Assembly (NCBI GenBank): GCA_000711775.1 | Contig: ARYC01001264.1 | Location: 35,116-99,115, forward strand | Reading direction: 5' to 3' | DNA from: Oxytricha trifallax | Taxonomy: Eukaryota; Ciliophora; Spirotrichea; Sporadotrichida; Oxytrichidae | Length of the DNA: 64,000 nucleotides | Shown: positions 1-12,612 of the stretch, piece after piece | Layout: every line of letters begins with the position of its first letter | Numbering within the stretch: the stretch's first letter is position 1 | Position numbers and translations under genes: made by a program | The notes under the pieces: model-generated | What the model saw: only the letters and a program-made list of their open reading frames with translations | What the model was told of the DNA's origin: nothing | Databases searched by the model: none

Positions 1-403
1 ATCTCACTTAAAGATAAATGTCGCTAGAAATGATTTTATTAAACAGCATAGAAGAACTGGATTTAAAAGTACATTTTAAATAGAGTAAGCATTAGTGTGA
101 ATATATCTTTTTTATAATGGGAAGGAGATAAAAGGTTCCCTGAAAATTTATCTCATAAGTATTTTAGATATTATTTTGTTTTTAACTTATCTTTATTATG
201 ATTTTGCTGGAAAAAAACGATAGAAAATATTATAACAAGTTTTCCAAAAATCGTGATATAAATATCAGAAGAAATAGGCATTTTTAAATGAAAATAAAAT
301 TATGATAAAAATTAATTTCTCAAATCATTTCAATTCATACTCTCCTATTTTTATAGGATCGAATTTTACCGAGGGAAAAGTCCTGAACTTAATCGCAAAT
401 AAA
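1..403. other. intergenic, left edge
   Basis: AT-rich sequence before the first kinase ATG. The kinase frame stays open upstream of the chosen start, but similarity to the second kinase copy begins only near 386, so this stretch is probably non-coding. No RNA gene or element recognised. Confidence 0.5.
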
Positions 404-3400
404 ATGCTCTAAGACTTGAAAAACTACAAAATTATAAAAGAATTAGGCCATGGAGGGTTTTCAAAAGTGTACCTAGTTAGATGTCTTTTCAATGGAAATT
501 TATACGCACTAAAAAGTATAAAAAAATCTGAATTAGATACTGAGTAGAAAAGAAAATCTGTGGAGATGGAGAGGGAAATACTGTCTTAAATTTCTCATTA
601 AAACATTATCAAAATGCACACTATGATAGAGAATGATACTCATTTTAACTATATACTGGATTTTTGCCCTGGAGGTGAGCTTTACTTTCATTTGTAGAAA
701 TAAGGCAAGTTTAGTGAATAGCTAAAGTTAAATAGTATGAAATATTTTAAAAATAAAAATAAAATTTCAAACACATTAAGTGAGGCTATTTTTAATTAAG
801 TTTAGCAAAGAAAATTCTAGTCTCATGTATAAATGGATTGGAATATCTTCATTCGATGAATATTTTGTACAGAGACCTCAAACCAGAAAACATTTTGATT
901 GATATTAATGGAGAAGTGAAGTTAACCGATTTCGGTCTATCAAAATCAAATTTCACAAATAGAAGCAGAACCAATTCCTTTTGTGGATCCCCCGAGTATA
1001 TGGCTCCAGAAGTTATAAGCTATCATATAATCATGCACTAAAGAAACAGTGTAAAACAGTAAGACTAATAGTTTGTAAAACAACTTGAGGGATATGGCTA
1101 GATGGTGGATTTTTATTCGTTAGGTATCTTGTTTTATGAAATGCTAACAGGTCTCCCACCTTTTTACGATCCAAATAAGATGGCAATGTTTAATAAAATT
1201 ATGTATCAAGAAGCTAAATTTCCAATGAGTGTAAGCAATGGAGCAAAAAAATTGATTAAGAGGCTGCTTGAAAAAGATCCCACTCATAGAATAGGGTATT
1301 ACAAGAGTTATTAAGAGTTAAAGAGTCACAAATATTTTCAAGATGTGGATTGGTAATAAAGCTAAAAGTTAGTTTGCATCCCTCCTAGTTTTAAAAAATC
1401 TAACTTTAATGTGCATCATACCCTTAACAATCATTAGAGTCTTAGGAAGTCAAGTTTTATGCTATATGAGAAGCCAATTTCAATTAACGATAGACAGACA
1501 ACAGTCAAGAAATAAGTTAAACAGAGAAAGATTTCTGATTCATTTTACTATAATAATCATAAGACAGGAAGTAATGATACACCTCAGAAAGATGATTTGA
1601 TAATCGAAGAAATTCATGAAGATCAAAATTTCATTAATCCCTCTTTCCTCATAAACTCAAATAAGTTCTTTAAGAGTTCAATTACTGACAAGTTCTAAAT
1701 GAATCATCCCTTCATACAACCTTTAAGGAGAGAACTATCATCAAATTCGTTGTATGATCCCTTAGCACCCATAGATACTTCTAATGTTGCGAGTTCAGTT
1801 GTATCCCCTTTGAAGCACTTTAGAATGGGTTCTGGTTAGGTTTTGAATGACATAGAGCATGATATATAGTTTGAAGACTTAGACGATAGAGTGACTGATT
1901 TACTTGAGTCATCCACATTGATTCAGAGTAAAACAGCCTCTATAATACCAAAAAAGGATTATTTTAAAGCAAAATAATCAAGGAGTGTTGAACGTGGAAA
2001 TTATAAGAATCCCAGCTAGAAAAATATTTAAGAGTTAAATGTTCACAAAGTTACAACAAAGAAGCCTCAGGTAAACTATACTTAGTATTTAAATCCCTAA
2101 AAACCATAAGGAAATGACATTGTCTACAAATTAGAACAGAGTAATACAATGACAAACCTCAATCGTTTGAAATCTTTAGAAAGAGGATTAATTTCCCCAA
2201 ATTTCATTAGCAATAATGAATCTTAAGAGCTCTATAAAACATTCCAAGAAGGTGTGTATATGAGTTAAGTTTAACTTAACAACCCAAGTAGCTTATTACT
2301 TGATTAATCTCAAATAATTTCAACAACTTTCCAAGTAAAATCTTACAGTAAAAAATGTTCTCCTAAAAAGTTCAAAAATAAGCAGAATTTCAGAAATTAA
2401 AGAGCTTAACTTCATTAAATTGAAGTTTTAAATATGCTTTCAGATAGTTCTATCAAGCCTTAAATTAAAAAGAATATGCTTGGTAACCCTAAGCCTTAAA
2501 TTGGCATGGATATCACATAGACCAGCTTAAATCATTATGACGAGGATTTTGATGCCAAAACTGATGTTGCAATTTCTCCAAGTAAATGCAAAAGCATCCA
2601 GAATATATCTAATTTTATAAATTGTTAACTAAACTTATATATAAACTCAATGAATCTAAGTCTAATTTTTTCATTTAAATATAAATGTGACTCAAGACAC
2701 AATCTTTTTACAGTCTAGTGAGATAAAATAAGAAGGCAAGCATAGGAGTAGTAGCATTGACATTAAAGGGAAACATCAACACAAAAACTCTATAAGAGAC
2801 AGTTTGAATGAAAAGTTATTCAGCAACGAAAAATAAATCCCTAAGTTTTTTAACAAAGAGAAAAACAATCTCTAAATTCTATTTGATAATTCTAATTACT
2901 AACAGATCAACTTTAGTGATAATAATTTGCAAAATCTTTTGCCTATAAACTTTATGGCTCAATAAGAAAATAGTGCTAAAAGTCTAAGACCTTAAATCAT
3001 AAAACACTCAGTTGATTCTTAATAGTAAAATAGAGGGAGGTAACTTTTAAGCTTATTGAATCAAGAAAATTTAACTTAAAAAACCAGTTCTTCACTCTCT
3101 ATTGAAAAGTCTCAGAAAAAAGTGCAGAATAAAACTATAAACAGTTCTTAGTTTAATCATAGTAAGCTATCTACTAAAGCTGTAAGAATTAACCTGGTTA
3201 ATGACAATTAAGCTTCACTGGCAAGTATTTTTAACTAAGCAATCCTAAAACCCATTATTGATTTGACTTCGGGTTCAAACTCAGTTAAAAATCAATCAAT
3301 AAACCACTCAAATTAATCCCTCCCACAGTCTCTCATGAACTCTAGAATTAAATAGAATAACCCGAGTACTGCGATTGCCATGTAAAACATGAAAAGTTAG

Positions 3401-4162
3401 TAGAGCTTCAAACTCTTCGGAAATATCAAATAAGTTCAGTCTATAGCTCCAAGTTCCACTCTAAAGTAAAATTTAACCTTTAAAAGCCTTAATAGTGATA
3501 ATAAGATTAGCAAGCAAATCTCACCGTATAGTCATTAAATGAACTCAAACTCTATTTAGAATTAGTACTCGAACCAAAGCGAGTAGATCAATGATAAATT
3601 GTAGAAAAGTAGAAACAATTTGCAGCATTTACAATCAATCAAGAATAATCTTACTTCAACCTTGAACATAAATGAGTTGAGTGACACAACGAAGTAAATA
3701 ATCCAGCAACTTGACATTTAATCACTTAAAAAGCATTAAAATTAACCATCTTCTAAGAATTTCAATGAAAATTATGCAAGTGTAGTCACAACTAATGCCA
3801 CTCCAAGCAGTTTAGCCCAAGCTCTCAACAGCAACTACTTCAAAAATAGCAGTAATCAATACACTGCGACAAGCTCAGGACTGCTTCATTAAAGCAACAA
3901 TTTAAGTTTGATCAAGCCTAAATCCAATGTGATAAGCGCAGTGACTTCCAGAAAGGGATCTATACAGACAATCGTTAATTAAAACACCAGTATTCAAAGT
4001 TACAAGAGAGACCACAGTAATTTGTCAAAGACCAATAACTAAAATGGGAGTGTAAGCAGCAGATTTAACACAAACAGAAGTTTAAATCAGGGTAGCTCTA
4101 ATATAACTGCAAATTTAAGACAAGCAAGTCACAATGAATACAATCTTATCAATAAGAAATGA
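404..4162 (+). CDS. AGC-like serine/threonine protein kinase, copy A
   Basis: Protein kinase of about 1192 residues, read with TAA/TAG as Gln and ending at TGA. Visible motifs in order: glycine loop [13 protein letters not shown], the ALKSIKK lysine, catalytic loop [19 protein letters not shown], and [13 protein letters not shown], which resembles the activation segment of AGC/PKA-type kinases. A short insert precedes [19 protein letters not shown]. The kinase domain takes up about the first 300 residues. The remainder is a long Gln/Asn/Ser-rich tail without a recognised domain. Two IESs interrupt it (728-801 and 2608-2713). After removing both, the length is 3579 nt, divisible by three and equal to copy B. 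Substrate unknown. Start chosen at the first ATG shared by both copies. Confidence 0.9.
728..801. other. IES in kinase copy A, pointer TTA
   Basis: A 74-bp AT-rich segment with TTA at 728-730 and again at 802-804, both in codon phase 0. Removal gives [23 protein letters not shown], a normal kinase helix. A GT-AG intron 735-805 is a possible alternative here, but copy B lacks the GT. Confidence 0.7.
2608..2713. other. IES in kinase copy A, pointer TCTA
   Basis: A 106-bp segment with TCTA at 2608-2611 and 2714-2717 in the same codon phase. It contains an in-frame TGA. Removal joins the two long Q/N-rich frames. Copy B has the same pointer with a 2-bp longer insert, as expected for eliminated DNA. 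Confidence 0.75.
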
Positions 4163-4344
4163 TTGATAAGATCTTTTGTGACTGAAATGAATTAGATTAA
4201 AATTAGAGGTGACATCAGTATTTATTAAAACTATGAAATCTATCATTAATTGTTAATTTAAATTAATTTTCACTCTAAAGATTTATATTGTCTCAACTTC
4301 TAGCTGCGGCAGCTTGCATCAAAATATTTTAAATTGTAGATTTT

Positions 4345-4430
4345 ACATTATATTATGATTCTTTTCCTTAAACACCATTAATCTTTCTTTCTCTTCATTT
4401 TTATGTACTAAGATATCCTATGTAGATTTG
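4345..4430 (-). pseudogene. relic of the 3' end of mitochondrial L24
   Basis: Sequence around GATTCTTTTCCTTAAACACC resembles the last codons of the L24 gene at 12,627-12,705, with substitutions and small gaps, and then stops matching. It was carried along by the kinase duplication and is decaying. No complete L24 gene is present here. Confidence 0.7.
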
Positions 4431-5121
4431 TTATGTGGGTATTATGTTAAATCTTTGCATTTCGCATAATTTTATATTTTTAAATACTAAAATTATACTG
4501 AATATTACGATAAATTATAAAAATCTTCCATCCTCTTACAATTCACTAACCTTATAGTGGAATTTCTAAACTTACTATTTGTAATTAATAATTTGATATT
4601 ATTGAAAAAGAACAATTAGCTATCAGTTATTTATGAAGCTTAAATAAAAATAATTTTAATCTTTTAGACTTTATTAAAATTATAAAGTAAATTGAACTAA
4701 ACCTTTCAAATATTTATAAATAAATTCCGACTATTTTATAACTAAAAAATAAATTAAACAAAAAATATCTATGCTTGATTATAATATGATATTTTCGTCA
4801 TATAAGATAAGTATATTAGCATTTTAAAATTATTAATCTTGTTATATGAATTAATATAAATCAATCAGCTTAAAATATCGAACTGAACTTCTTCATTTAT
4901 CTAAATTACTCAAATATAATTATTTATTAATAGGGTTATTTTTATGTAAATTGTTAATAATTATTCCTCCTTTTTATTTAAATAATAAATACCACAAATT
5001 ATTATATAGATACTCTCTGATATTGATACAGATCTGCTCACATCAACTCTTAAGATGAGTGTCTATAATATTATTAGCTATTATTCTAGATAATATATCA
5101 ATTTGACAGATTATCTGGCTT
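4431..5121. other. intergenic AT-rich DNA
   Basis: Very AT-rich, with frequent TGA in all frames examined. No gene or RNA recognised. It separates the L24 relic from the stop codon of the coiled-coil gene. Confidence 0.5.
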
Positions 5122-7323
5122 TCACTTCTGTTACTTATCTTTATTGTTTGGTGCGATGTTAGGGTCATTTTATGATTGCAAGTGATGAGGTTTATCTTCA
5201 GGTTATTCCTTTACTGAGGTCTAAAGAGTGGTTGTGAGATCTTAGGCTTGCTTGACTATTGAGTTCAAAGATGCAATGCAAGCTATGTTTGTCTAGGTTA
5301 AATCACTCACTTTCAACTCTAGAATTCTGATCTTCTCTTTATTCTCAGCATTTTCTTGGGCAAATTTCTTAATTATCTCTTATTTCTCATCATTCTCTTG
5401 TTCAAGTCTTTGAAGTTTCTATGACAAGAGAGCGCTCTCTTGTCTGGTGGAGTTCATCTCTTATTGCAATTACCAAATTTCAGTACCATGTTAAGCAATA
5501 GAGCTTTTAACTTAAAACTTATTACTTTTCTTGCTGTTTTAATTTTGATTTTCGAGGTTATGTTAGTAACTTACTCCCTGGTAATTAACTGTCTAATCAC
5601 TCCCAAATGGTTTCATCGTATTGCTTAAAACTAAAGTATAATATAAATGTACATAATAACAAATATATTATCTATTAGATTATATAATTGATAATGCCTG
5701 TTATTATAACATCTATATTAATATATTTAGTAAAATAACCCAAAAAACTTTTTAATTGACAATATCAGAGCTTTTTCTGCCATCCCTTAAGTCATACTTG
5801 GATTCCTTTTTGTCTAATTTCTCATGACTCTTTATTTCTCTTCTTTTGGAAACTTCATCTTACTGTGTGTAGTTCGAAATTAATGATGTCAAGAAGTCCT
5901 CCGCAGATTTCTAGATTTTCCTTGCAATCTTTTTGTCATTCATCAAAAAGAGTTTTAAAGCTTTTTTATGCATCCTCGCGATACTTTTTGAAAGGTCGTT
6001 TTAACTTTTCATCTTCTCAATAACACAGAGGATAAATGCATGGATAGCGTTAGAACTAAAAATTATGTTACAAAGAAAATGGACTTACGATTTAGCAGTG
6101 ATCTCAGATTAAAATATCTCAGATAAGTGATTTTATAAAGCTTCTTGACAATGCTGTTTTAAACAATTATATTTTTTTGAACTATCAAAGCTTAAAATTG
6201 AAAATTTTAAGCAAAAATTGATTTTAACCTGGAGCTTTTTAGAAAACTCTTGGATATTTTCTAGATATTGCTCTTTTTACTAAATATATTAAACTTTATA
6301 CATTTGTTTGCCTATGGGATGACCCAATCCCACTGTGTCTGTATCAGGAACTTATCTTAGAATGTCTAAAATGGTGCCTAACATATCTTATAAGATAAGC
6401 ATTTGGTTTTTGCTTTCTTGAAATGAGGGCTCTTCACGAAGTGTTTTGTCATATAAAAGTTGTGTAAGTCCAATGCATCTCTATCTTTGATGACTTTAAT
6501 TTTCCTAGTCCCAATCACTGTTATGGTCATAGTTCATTTCTTCATCCATATTAAAGTTTGTAAGGCCCCCTTCAGTTTTGAAAGCTTGCTGCTTTTAAAT
6601 TTAAGATTTACCATTCTTTTATGGTTTATAATTTTACTCAAAAGATTTTAATCATTGCTTTTAGTTGCCTGCCTTTTTCTTCTAAGTCTGTGCATCCTCT
6701 TAATATTCATTTTCATCATCATCAAAAAAATCATTCTCTCTCTACTTAATAAAATCTTGATTTCCCTATGTTATCGGATCCTTTGTAGTGATAGACATCT
6801 GGTTCAGTTAATTCTTAAATTATCCAAGATCTAGGAAACCTTATGAATTTTTGGGCAATTCTTTGCTTGCAGGTAATGCACTACACATTGATTACTTCAA
6901 GTTAAAGGGTCCTATATCATCATCCTCAGAGTCTCCTTGGTTGAGTCCAGTTTCTAGAAGATCTGTAAATTGTTGTTGTTCTTCAGTCTTTAAAATTTTA
7001 TGTTATATATGTTTATTTTTCAAGTTATTTTATACTGTCATCTAGCCATCCAAGTCGTCTCTCTTATCAAGCTGCCTGCCAATTTTCTAATTATCAATGT
7101 CCACTTTTTGTCTCATTGAATTTTCGTCATTGAAATAGTTTTGATCATTTGAGTCTCTGGCACTGCCTCTGCCACTTTCGCGTCCTCCGTCACTGTCATT
7201 ATCATTTTTGGACAACTGTTGGTGATTTTTTTCTTGCTGATACTGCTATGGGAGTGCAGTTTTCCTAGCTGCCGTGCTCCTTTTAGTATTACTCTTTTAA
7301 GGATTGACCTTTGTGTACTCCAT
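5122..7323 (-). CDS. hypothetical coiled-coil protein
   Basis: Not assigned to a family. Read on the minus strand from an ATG at 7323 to TGA at 5122. The N-terminus is polar (MEYTKVNPQKSNTKRSTAAR), followed by an acidic stretch (DSEDDDIGPFNL) and a mostly helical middle. The C-terminus has heptad-like coiled coil (LSQKLQRLEQENDEKQEI and a following stretch). Two IESs with 8-bp and 6-bp pointers can be placed. After removing them, 2019 nt remain, divisible by three. A 33-nt GTAAG...TTTAG segment and a 48-nt segment may be introns but do not change the frame. It lies divergent from kinase copy B and between the duplicated units. Confidence 0.75.
5627..5743. other. IES, pointer AAAACT
   Basis: AAAACT occurs at 5627-5632 and 5744-5749 in the same codon phase of the minus-strand gene. 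Removing 117 bp joins the central helical part to the C-terminal coiled-coil region. Confidence 0.65.
6590..6655. other. IES, 8-bp pointer TGCTTTTA
   Basis: TGCTTTTA occurs at 6590-6597 and 6656-6663. On the coding strand both read TAA AAG CA in the same phase. Removing 66 bp eliminates an in-frame TGA and yields AGNQKQQAFKTEGGL. The pointer length makes a chance match unlikely. Confidence 0.85.
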
Positions 7324-7469
7324 AATTAAATGGTTAATTTTGTTTATTATATTTTAGGGGTGAATCATTTGGTGTCATATTAAATGGATAACATAATTTA
7401 AATTATATAAATATTCTAACTATTTAACTCAAAGATAGTACTATATTTATTTAAAAATATAATGACTTG

Positions 7470-8315
7470 GGGGGGGGGGGTGGTCTAAGTCGGTGCAAAA
7501 ATTTTTTCAAAATCCTAAGTCGGTGCCAAATTTTTTTTCTCAAAAACATCAAAATCCCTAAGTCGGTGCATGATCAATTTTTGACATTATTGATATATTT
7601 TATCATCCTGCCCCACATAAAAAGTATCATTATTAACTAGAATTTATGTCTCAGCTTCTGAATCGAACTCCTTCATTGAATTTTGATCAGAGGACACTTA
7701 AAACATTATTACAAAAATATTTTTTCTCTGTGACAGATATTTGTTTTAGTAGAATAAAAAACATTATTTCATATTATAATATCTAATTAGTCAGTAAGCA
7801 ACAAAATTGGGGATTAAGAACATCATAATTATTCACTAAATTTAATGATGTTTCGCCATATTATAAAAACTATTGACTCAATTAATTGTCTTTTTTTAAA
7901 TACACTAATCAATATGTACGATATTTTTTAATTCCAGACATCATTAAATTTAGTGAATAATTATGATGTTCTTAATCCCCAATTTTGTTGCTTACTGACT
8001 AATTAGATATTATAATATGAAATAATGTTTTTTATTCTACTAAAACAAATATCTGTCACAGAGAAAAAATATTTTTGTAATAATATTTTAAGTGTCCTAT
8101 GATCAAAATTCAATGAAGGAGTTCGATTCAGAAGCTGAGACATAAATTTTAGTTAATAATGATACTTTTTATGTGGGGCAGGATGATAAAATATATCAAT
8201 AATGTCAAAAATTGATCATGCACCGACTTAGGGATTTTGATGTTTTTGAGATAAAAAATTTTGCACCGACTTAGGATTTTGAAAAATTTTTTGCACCGAC
8301 TTAGACCCCCCCCCC
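7470..8315. mobile_element. foldback (palindromic) element with 8-bp target duplication
   Basis: Two near-identical inverted arms (7470-7850 and 7940-8315) surround an 89-bp spacer. The element starts with a run of G and ends with a run of C. Each arm carries three copies of CTAAGTCGGTGC. The flanks ATGACTTG at 7462-7469 and 8316-8323 are a perfect 8-bp direct repeat, the mark of a transposition event. No transposase inside, so non-autonomous. The 8-bp duplication is typical of hAT-type and some other DDE elements; the family is not identified. Confidence 0.85.
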
Positions 8316-8650
8316 ATGACTTGTTATATAAAAATAAAAAACATCTATTCAAATGATAAATAAAATAATATAAAATTGTTTTAAAAATATAAATTTGTAA
8401 AACAGCTAAATAAAAGTTGCTACTAGACTGATTATTTTTTTAAGAAATTTAATCAAAACAGAGACTATATTATAAAATTAACCAGTAATTATTATGAATT
8501 AAAAATAAATCAAAGTAGCCTCCCGATATTTCAAATTAACTTACAATTTTTAAGTCTAATTAAAAATTGAAATTTTATCTTGTTTAAATATTTAAACAAA
8601 ATGCTAAATCTTTCAAATAAATGAATAAACTAAACTTAATAGAAAATAAA

Positions 8651-11600
8651 ATGCTCTAAGTCTTGAAAAACTACAAAATTATAAAAGAATTAGACTATGG
8701 AGGGTTTTCAAAAGTGTACATAGTTAGATGTCTTTTCAATGGAAATTTATACGCACTAAAAAGTATAAAGAAATCTGAATTAGATACAGAGTAGAAAAAA
8801 AAGTCTGTAGAGATGGAGAGGGAAATACTGTCTTAAATTTCTCATTAAAACGTTATCAAAATGCATACTATGATAGAAAATGATACTCATTTTAACTATA
8901 TACTGGATTTTTGCCCAGGAGGAGAGCTTTACTTTCATTTGTAGAAGTAAGGCAAGTTTAGTGAATAGCTAAAGTTAAATAGAATGAAATATTTTAAAAA
9001 TAATAAAAATTTTAAAGTCTATAAGTGAGCTTATAGCAATAAAGTTTAGCAAAGAAAATTCTTGTCTCATGTATAAATGGCTTGGAATATCTTCATTCGA
9101 TGAATATTTTGTACAGAGACCTCAAACCAGAAAACATTTTGATTGATATTAATGGAGAAGTGAAGTTAACCGATTTCGGTCTATCAAAATCAAATTTCAC
9201 AAATAGAAGCAGAACCAATTCCTTTTGTGGATCCCCCGAGTACATGGCTCCAGAAGTTATAAGCTATCATATGATCATGCACTAAAGAAACAGTGTAAAA
9301 CAGTAAGACTAATAGTTTGTTAAACAACTTGAGGGATATGGCTAGATGGTGGATTTTTATTCGTTAGGTATCTTGTTTTATGAAATGCTAACAGGTCTCC
9401 CACCTTTTTACGATCCAAATAAGATGGCTATGTTTAATAAAATTATGTATCAAGAAGCTAAATTTCCAATGAGTGTAAGCAATGGAGCAAAAGAATTGAT
9501 TAAAAGGTTGCTTGAAAAAGACCCCACTCATAGAATAGGGTATTACAAAAGTTATTAAGAGTTAAAGAGTCACAAATATTTTCATGATGTGGATTGGTAA
9601 TAAACCTAAAAGTTAGTTTGCATCCCTCCTAGTTTTAAAAAATCTAACTTTAATGTGCATCCTACACTTAACAATCATTAGAGTCTTAGGAAGTCAAGTT
9701 TTATGCTATATGAGAAGCCTATTTCAATTAACGATAGACAGACAACAGTCAAGAAATAAATTAAACAAAGAAAGATTTCTGATTCATTTTACTATAATAA
9801 TCATAAAACAGGAAACAATGATACACCTTAGAAAGATGATTTGATAATCGAAGAAATTCATGAAGATCAAAATTTCATTAATCCCTCTTTCCTCATAAAC
9901 TCAAATAAGTTCTTTAAGAGTTCAATTACTGACAAGTTCTAAATGAATCATCCCTTTATACAGCCTTTAAGAAGAGAACTATCATCAAATTCGTTGTATG
10001 ATCCCCTAGCCCCCATAGATACTTCAAATGTTGCTAGCTCAGTTGTATCTCCTTTAAAGCACTTGAGAATGGGTTCTGGCTAGGTTTTGAACGACATAGA
10101 GCATGATATATACTTTGAAGACTTAGACGATAGAGTGACTGATTTACTTGAGTCATCTACATTGATTCAGAGTAAAACAGCCTCTATAATACCATAGAAG
10201 GATTATTTTAAAGCAAAATAATCAAGAAGTGTTGAACGTGGAAATTCTAAGCATCCCAGCTAGAAAAATATTTAAGAGTTAAATGTTCACAAAGTTACAA
10301 CAAAGAAGCCTCAGGTAAACTATACTTAGTATTTAAATCCCTAAAAACCATAAGGAAATGACATTGTCTACAAATTAGAACAGAGTAATACAATGACAAA
10401 CCTCAATCGTTTGAAATCTTTAGAAAGAGGATTAATTTCCCCAAATTTCATTAGCAATAATGAATCTTAAGAGCTCTATAAAACATTCCAAGAAGGTGCA
10501 TATATGAGCTAGGTTTAACTTAACAACCCAAGTAGCATATTACTTGATCAATCTCAAATAATTTCAACAACTTTCCAAGTAAAATCTTACAGTAAAAAAT
10601 GTTCTCCTAAAAAGTTCAAAAATAAGCAGAATTTCAGAAATTAAAGAGCTTAGCTTCATTAGATTGAAGTTTTAAATATGCTTTCAGATAGTTCTATCTA
10701 GCCTTAAATTAAAAAGAATATGCTTGGTAACCCTAAGCCTTAAATTGGCATGGATATCACATAGACCAGCTTAAATCATTATGACGAGGATTTTGATGCC
10801 AAAACTGATATTGCGATTTCACCAAGTAAATGCAAAAGCATCCAGAATATATCTAATTTTATAAATTGTTAACTAAACTTATATATATAAACTCAATGAA
10901 TCTAAGTCTCACTTTTTCATTTAAATATAAATGTGACTCAAGACACAATCTTTTTACAGTCTAGTGAGATAAAATAAGAAGGCAAGCATAGGAGTAGTAG
11001 CATTGACATTAAAGGGAAACATCAACACAAAAACTCTATAAGAGACAGTTTGAATGAAAAGTTATTCAGCAACGAAAAATAAATCCCTAAGTTTTTTAAA
11101 AAAGAAAAAAACAATCTCTAAATTCTATTTGATAATTCTAATTACTAACAGATCAACTTTAGTGATAAAAATTTGCAAAATCTTTTGCCTATAAACTTTA
11201 TGGCTCAATAAGAAAATAGTGCTAAAAGTCTAAGACCTTAAATCATAAAACACTCAGTTGATTCTTAATAGTAAAATAGAGGGAGGTAACTTTTAAGCTT
11301 ATTGAATCAAGAAAATTTAACTTAAAAATCCAGCTCTTCACTCTCTATTGAAAAGTCTCAGAAAAAAGTGCAGAATAAAACTATAAACAGTTCTTAGTTT
11401 AATCATAGTAAGCTATCTACTAAAGCTGTAAGAATTAACCTGGTTAATGACAATTAAGCTTCACTGGCAAGTATTTTTAACTAAGCAATCCTAAAACCCA
11501 TTATTGATTTGACCTCGGGTTCAAATTCAGTTAAAAATCGATCAATAAACCACTCAAATTAATCCCTCCCACAGTCTCTTATGAACTCTAGAATTAAATA

Positions 11601-12408
11601 CAATAACCCGAGTACTGCGATTGCCATGTAAAACATGAAAAGTCAGTAGAGCTTCAAACTCTTCGGAAATATCAAATAAGTTTAGTCTATAGCTCCAAGT
11701 TCCACTCTAAAGTAAAATTTAACCTTTAAAAGCCTTAATAGTGATAATAAGATTCACAAACAAATCTCACCCTACAGTCATTAAATGAACTCAAATTTTA
11801 TTTAAAATCAATTCTCAAATCAAAGTGAGTAGATCAATGATAAATTGTAGAAAAGTAGAAACAATTTGCAGCATTTACAATCAATCAAGAAGAATCTTAC
11901 TTCAACCTTGAACATAAATGAGTTGAGTGACACTACGAAGTAAATAATCTAGTAACTTGACATTTAATCACTGAACAAGCATCAAAATCAACCCTCCTCC
12001 AAAAATTTCAATGAAAATTATGCAAGTGTAGCCACTACAAATGCCACACCAAGCAGTTTAGGGCAAGCTCTCAACAGCAACTACTTCAAAAACAGCAGTA
12101 GTCAATACACTGCGACAAGCTCAGGACTGCTTCATTAAAGCAACAATTTATGTTTGATTAAGCCTAAATCCAATGTGATAAGCGCAGTGACTTCCAGAAA
12201 GGGATCTATTTAGACAATCGTGAATTAAAACACCAGTATTCAGAGCTACAAAAGAGACCACAGTAATTTATCAAAGACTAATAACTAAAATGGGAGTGTA
12301 AGCAGTAGATTTAACACAAATAGAAGTTTAAATCAGGGTAGCTCTAATATAGCTACGAATTAAAGACAAGCAAGTCACAATGAATACAATCTTATCAATA
12401 AGAAATGA
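8651..12408 (+). CDS. AGC-like serine/threonine protein kinase, copy B
   Basis: Paralogue of the gene at 404-4162, with the same motifs ([32 protein letters not shown]) and the same long Q/N/S-rich tail. The glycine loop reads [13 protein letters not shown], so the first loop glycine of copy A (GHGG) is replaced by Asp-Tyr. That might weaken ATP binding; this is inference. With IESs at 8975-9045 and 10852-10959 removed the ORF is again 3579 nt. Most differences from copy A are substitutions, and I saw no in-frame TGA in the parts compared. It faces the L24 gene tail to tail, 204 bp apart. Confidence 0.88.
8975..9045. other. IES in kinase copy B, pointer TTA
   Basis: A 71-bp counterpart of the copy A IES, with the same TTA pointer and phase but divergent interior. 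It contains an in-frame TGA. The putative intron donor of copy A (GTATGA) is GAATGA here, so excision as DNA explains both copies better than splicing. Confidence 0.7.
10852..10959. other. IES in kinase copy B, pointer TCTA
   Basis: A 108-bp counterpart of the copy A IES, 2 bp longer because of an extra TA in a TA run. Pointers at 10852-10855 and 10960-10963. Confidence 0.72.
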
Positions 12409-12612
12409 TTGATAATATCTCTTGTGACTGAAGTGAATTAGATTAAAATTAGAGGTGACATCAATATTTATTAAAACTATGAAATCTATCATTAATTGTT
12501 AATTTAATTTAGAAAGTTAATGCTTTAATTTTCAATCTAGTGATTTTATATTATCTCAACTTCTAGCTGCAGCAGATTAGTTGATAACATAAGGATTCTT
12601 GTATCAAAATTG

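Larger units (their letters stand above)
386..4430 (+). repeat. tandem duplication unit, left copy
   Basis: Direct repeat of 8633-12705 at high nucleotide identity. It covers the whole kinase gene, its 3' flank and the tail end of the convergent L24 gene. Only the right unit has the complete L24 gene, so the left unit looks like the derived copy. Confidence 0.85.

Noticed and set aside
8149-8352. Minus-strand ORF overlapping the end of the foldback element
   Set aside because: It lies inside the inverted arm, is made of low-complexity codons and is not conserved in the other arm as a gene.
8975-9048. Kinase copy B as a pseudogene because its first intron donor is GA instead of GT
   Set aside because: With TTA pointers the segment is an IES in both copies, and both ORFs then have identical length, so no splice donor is required.
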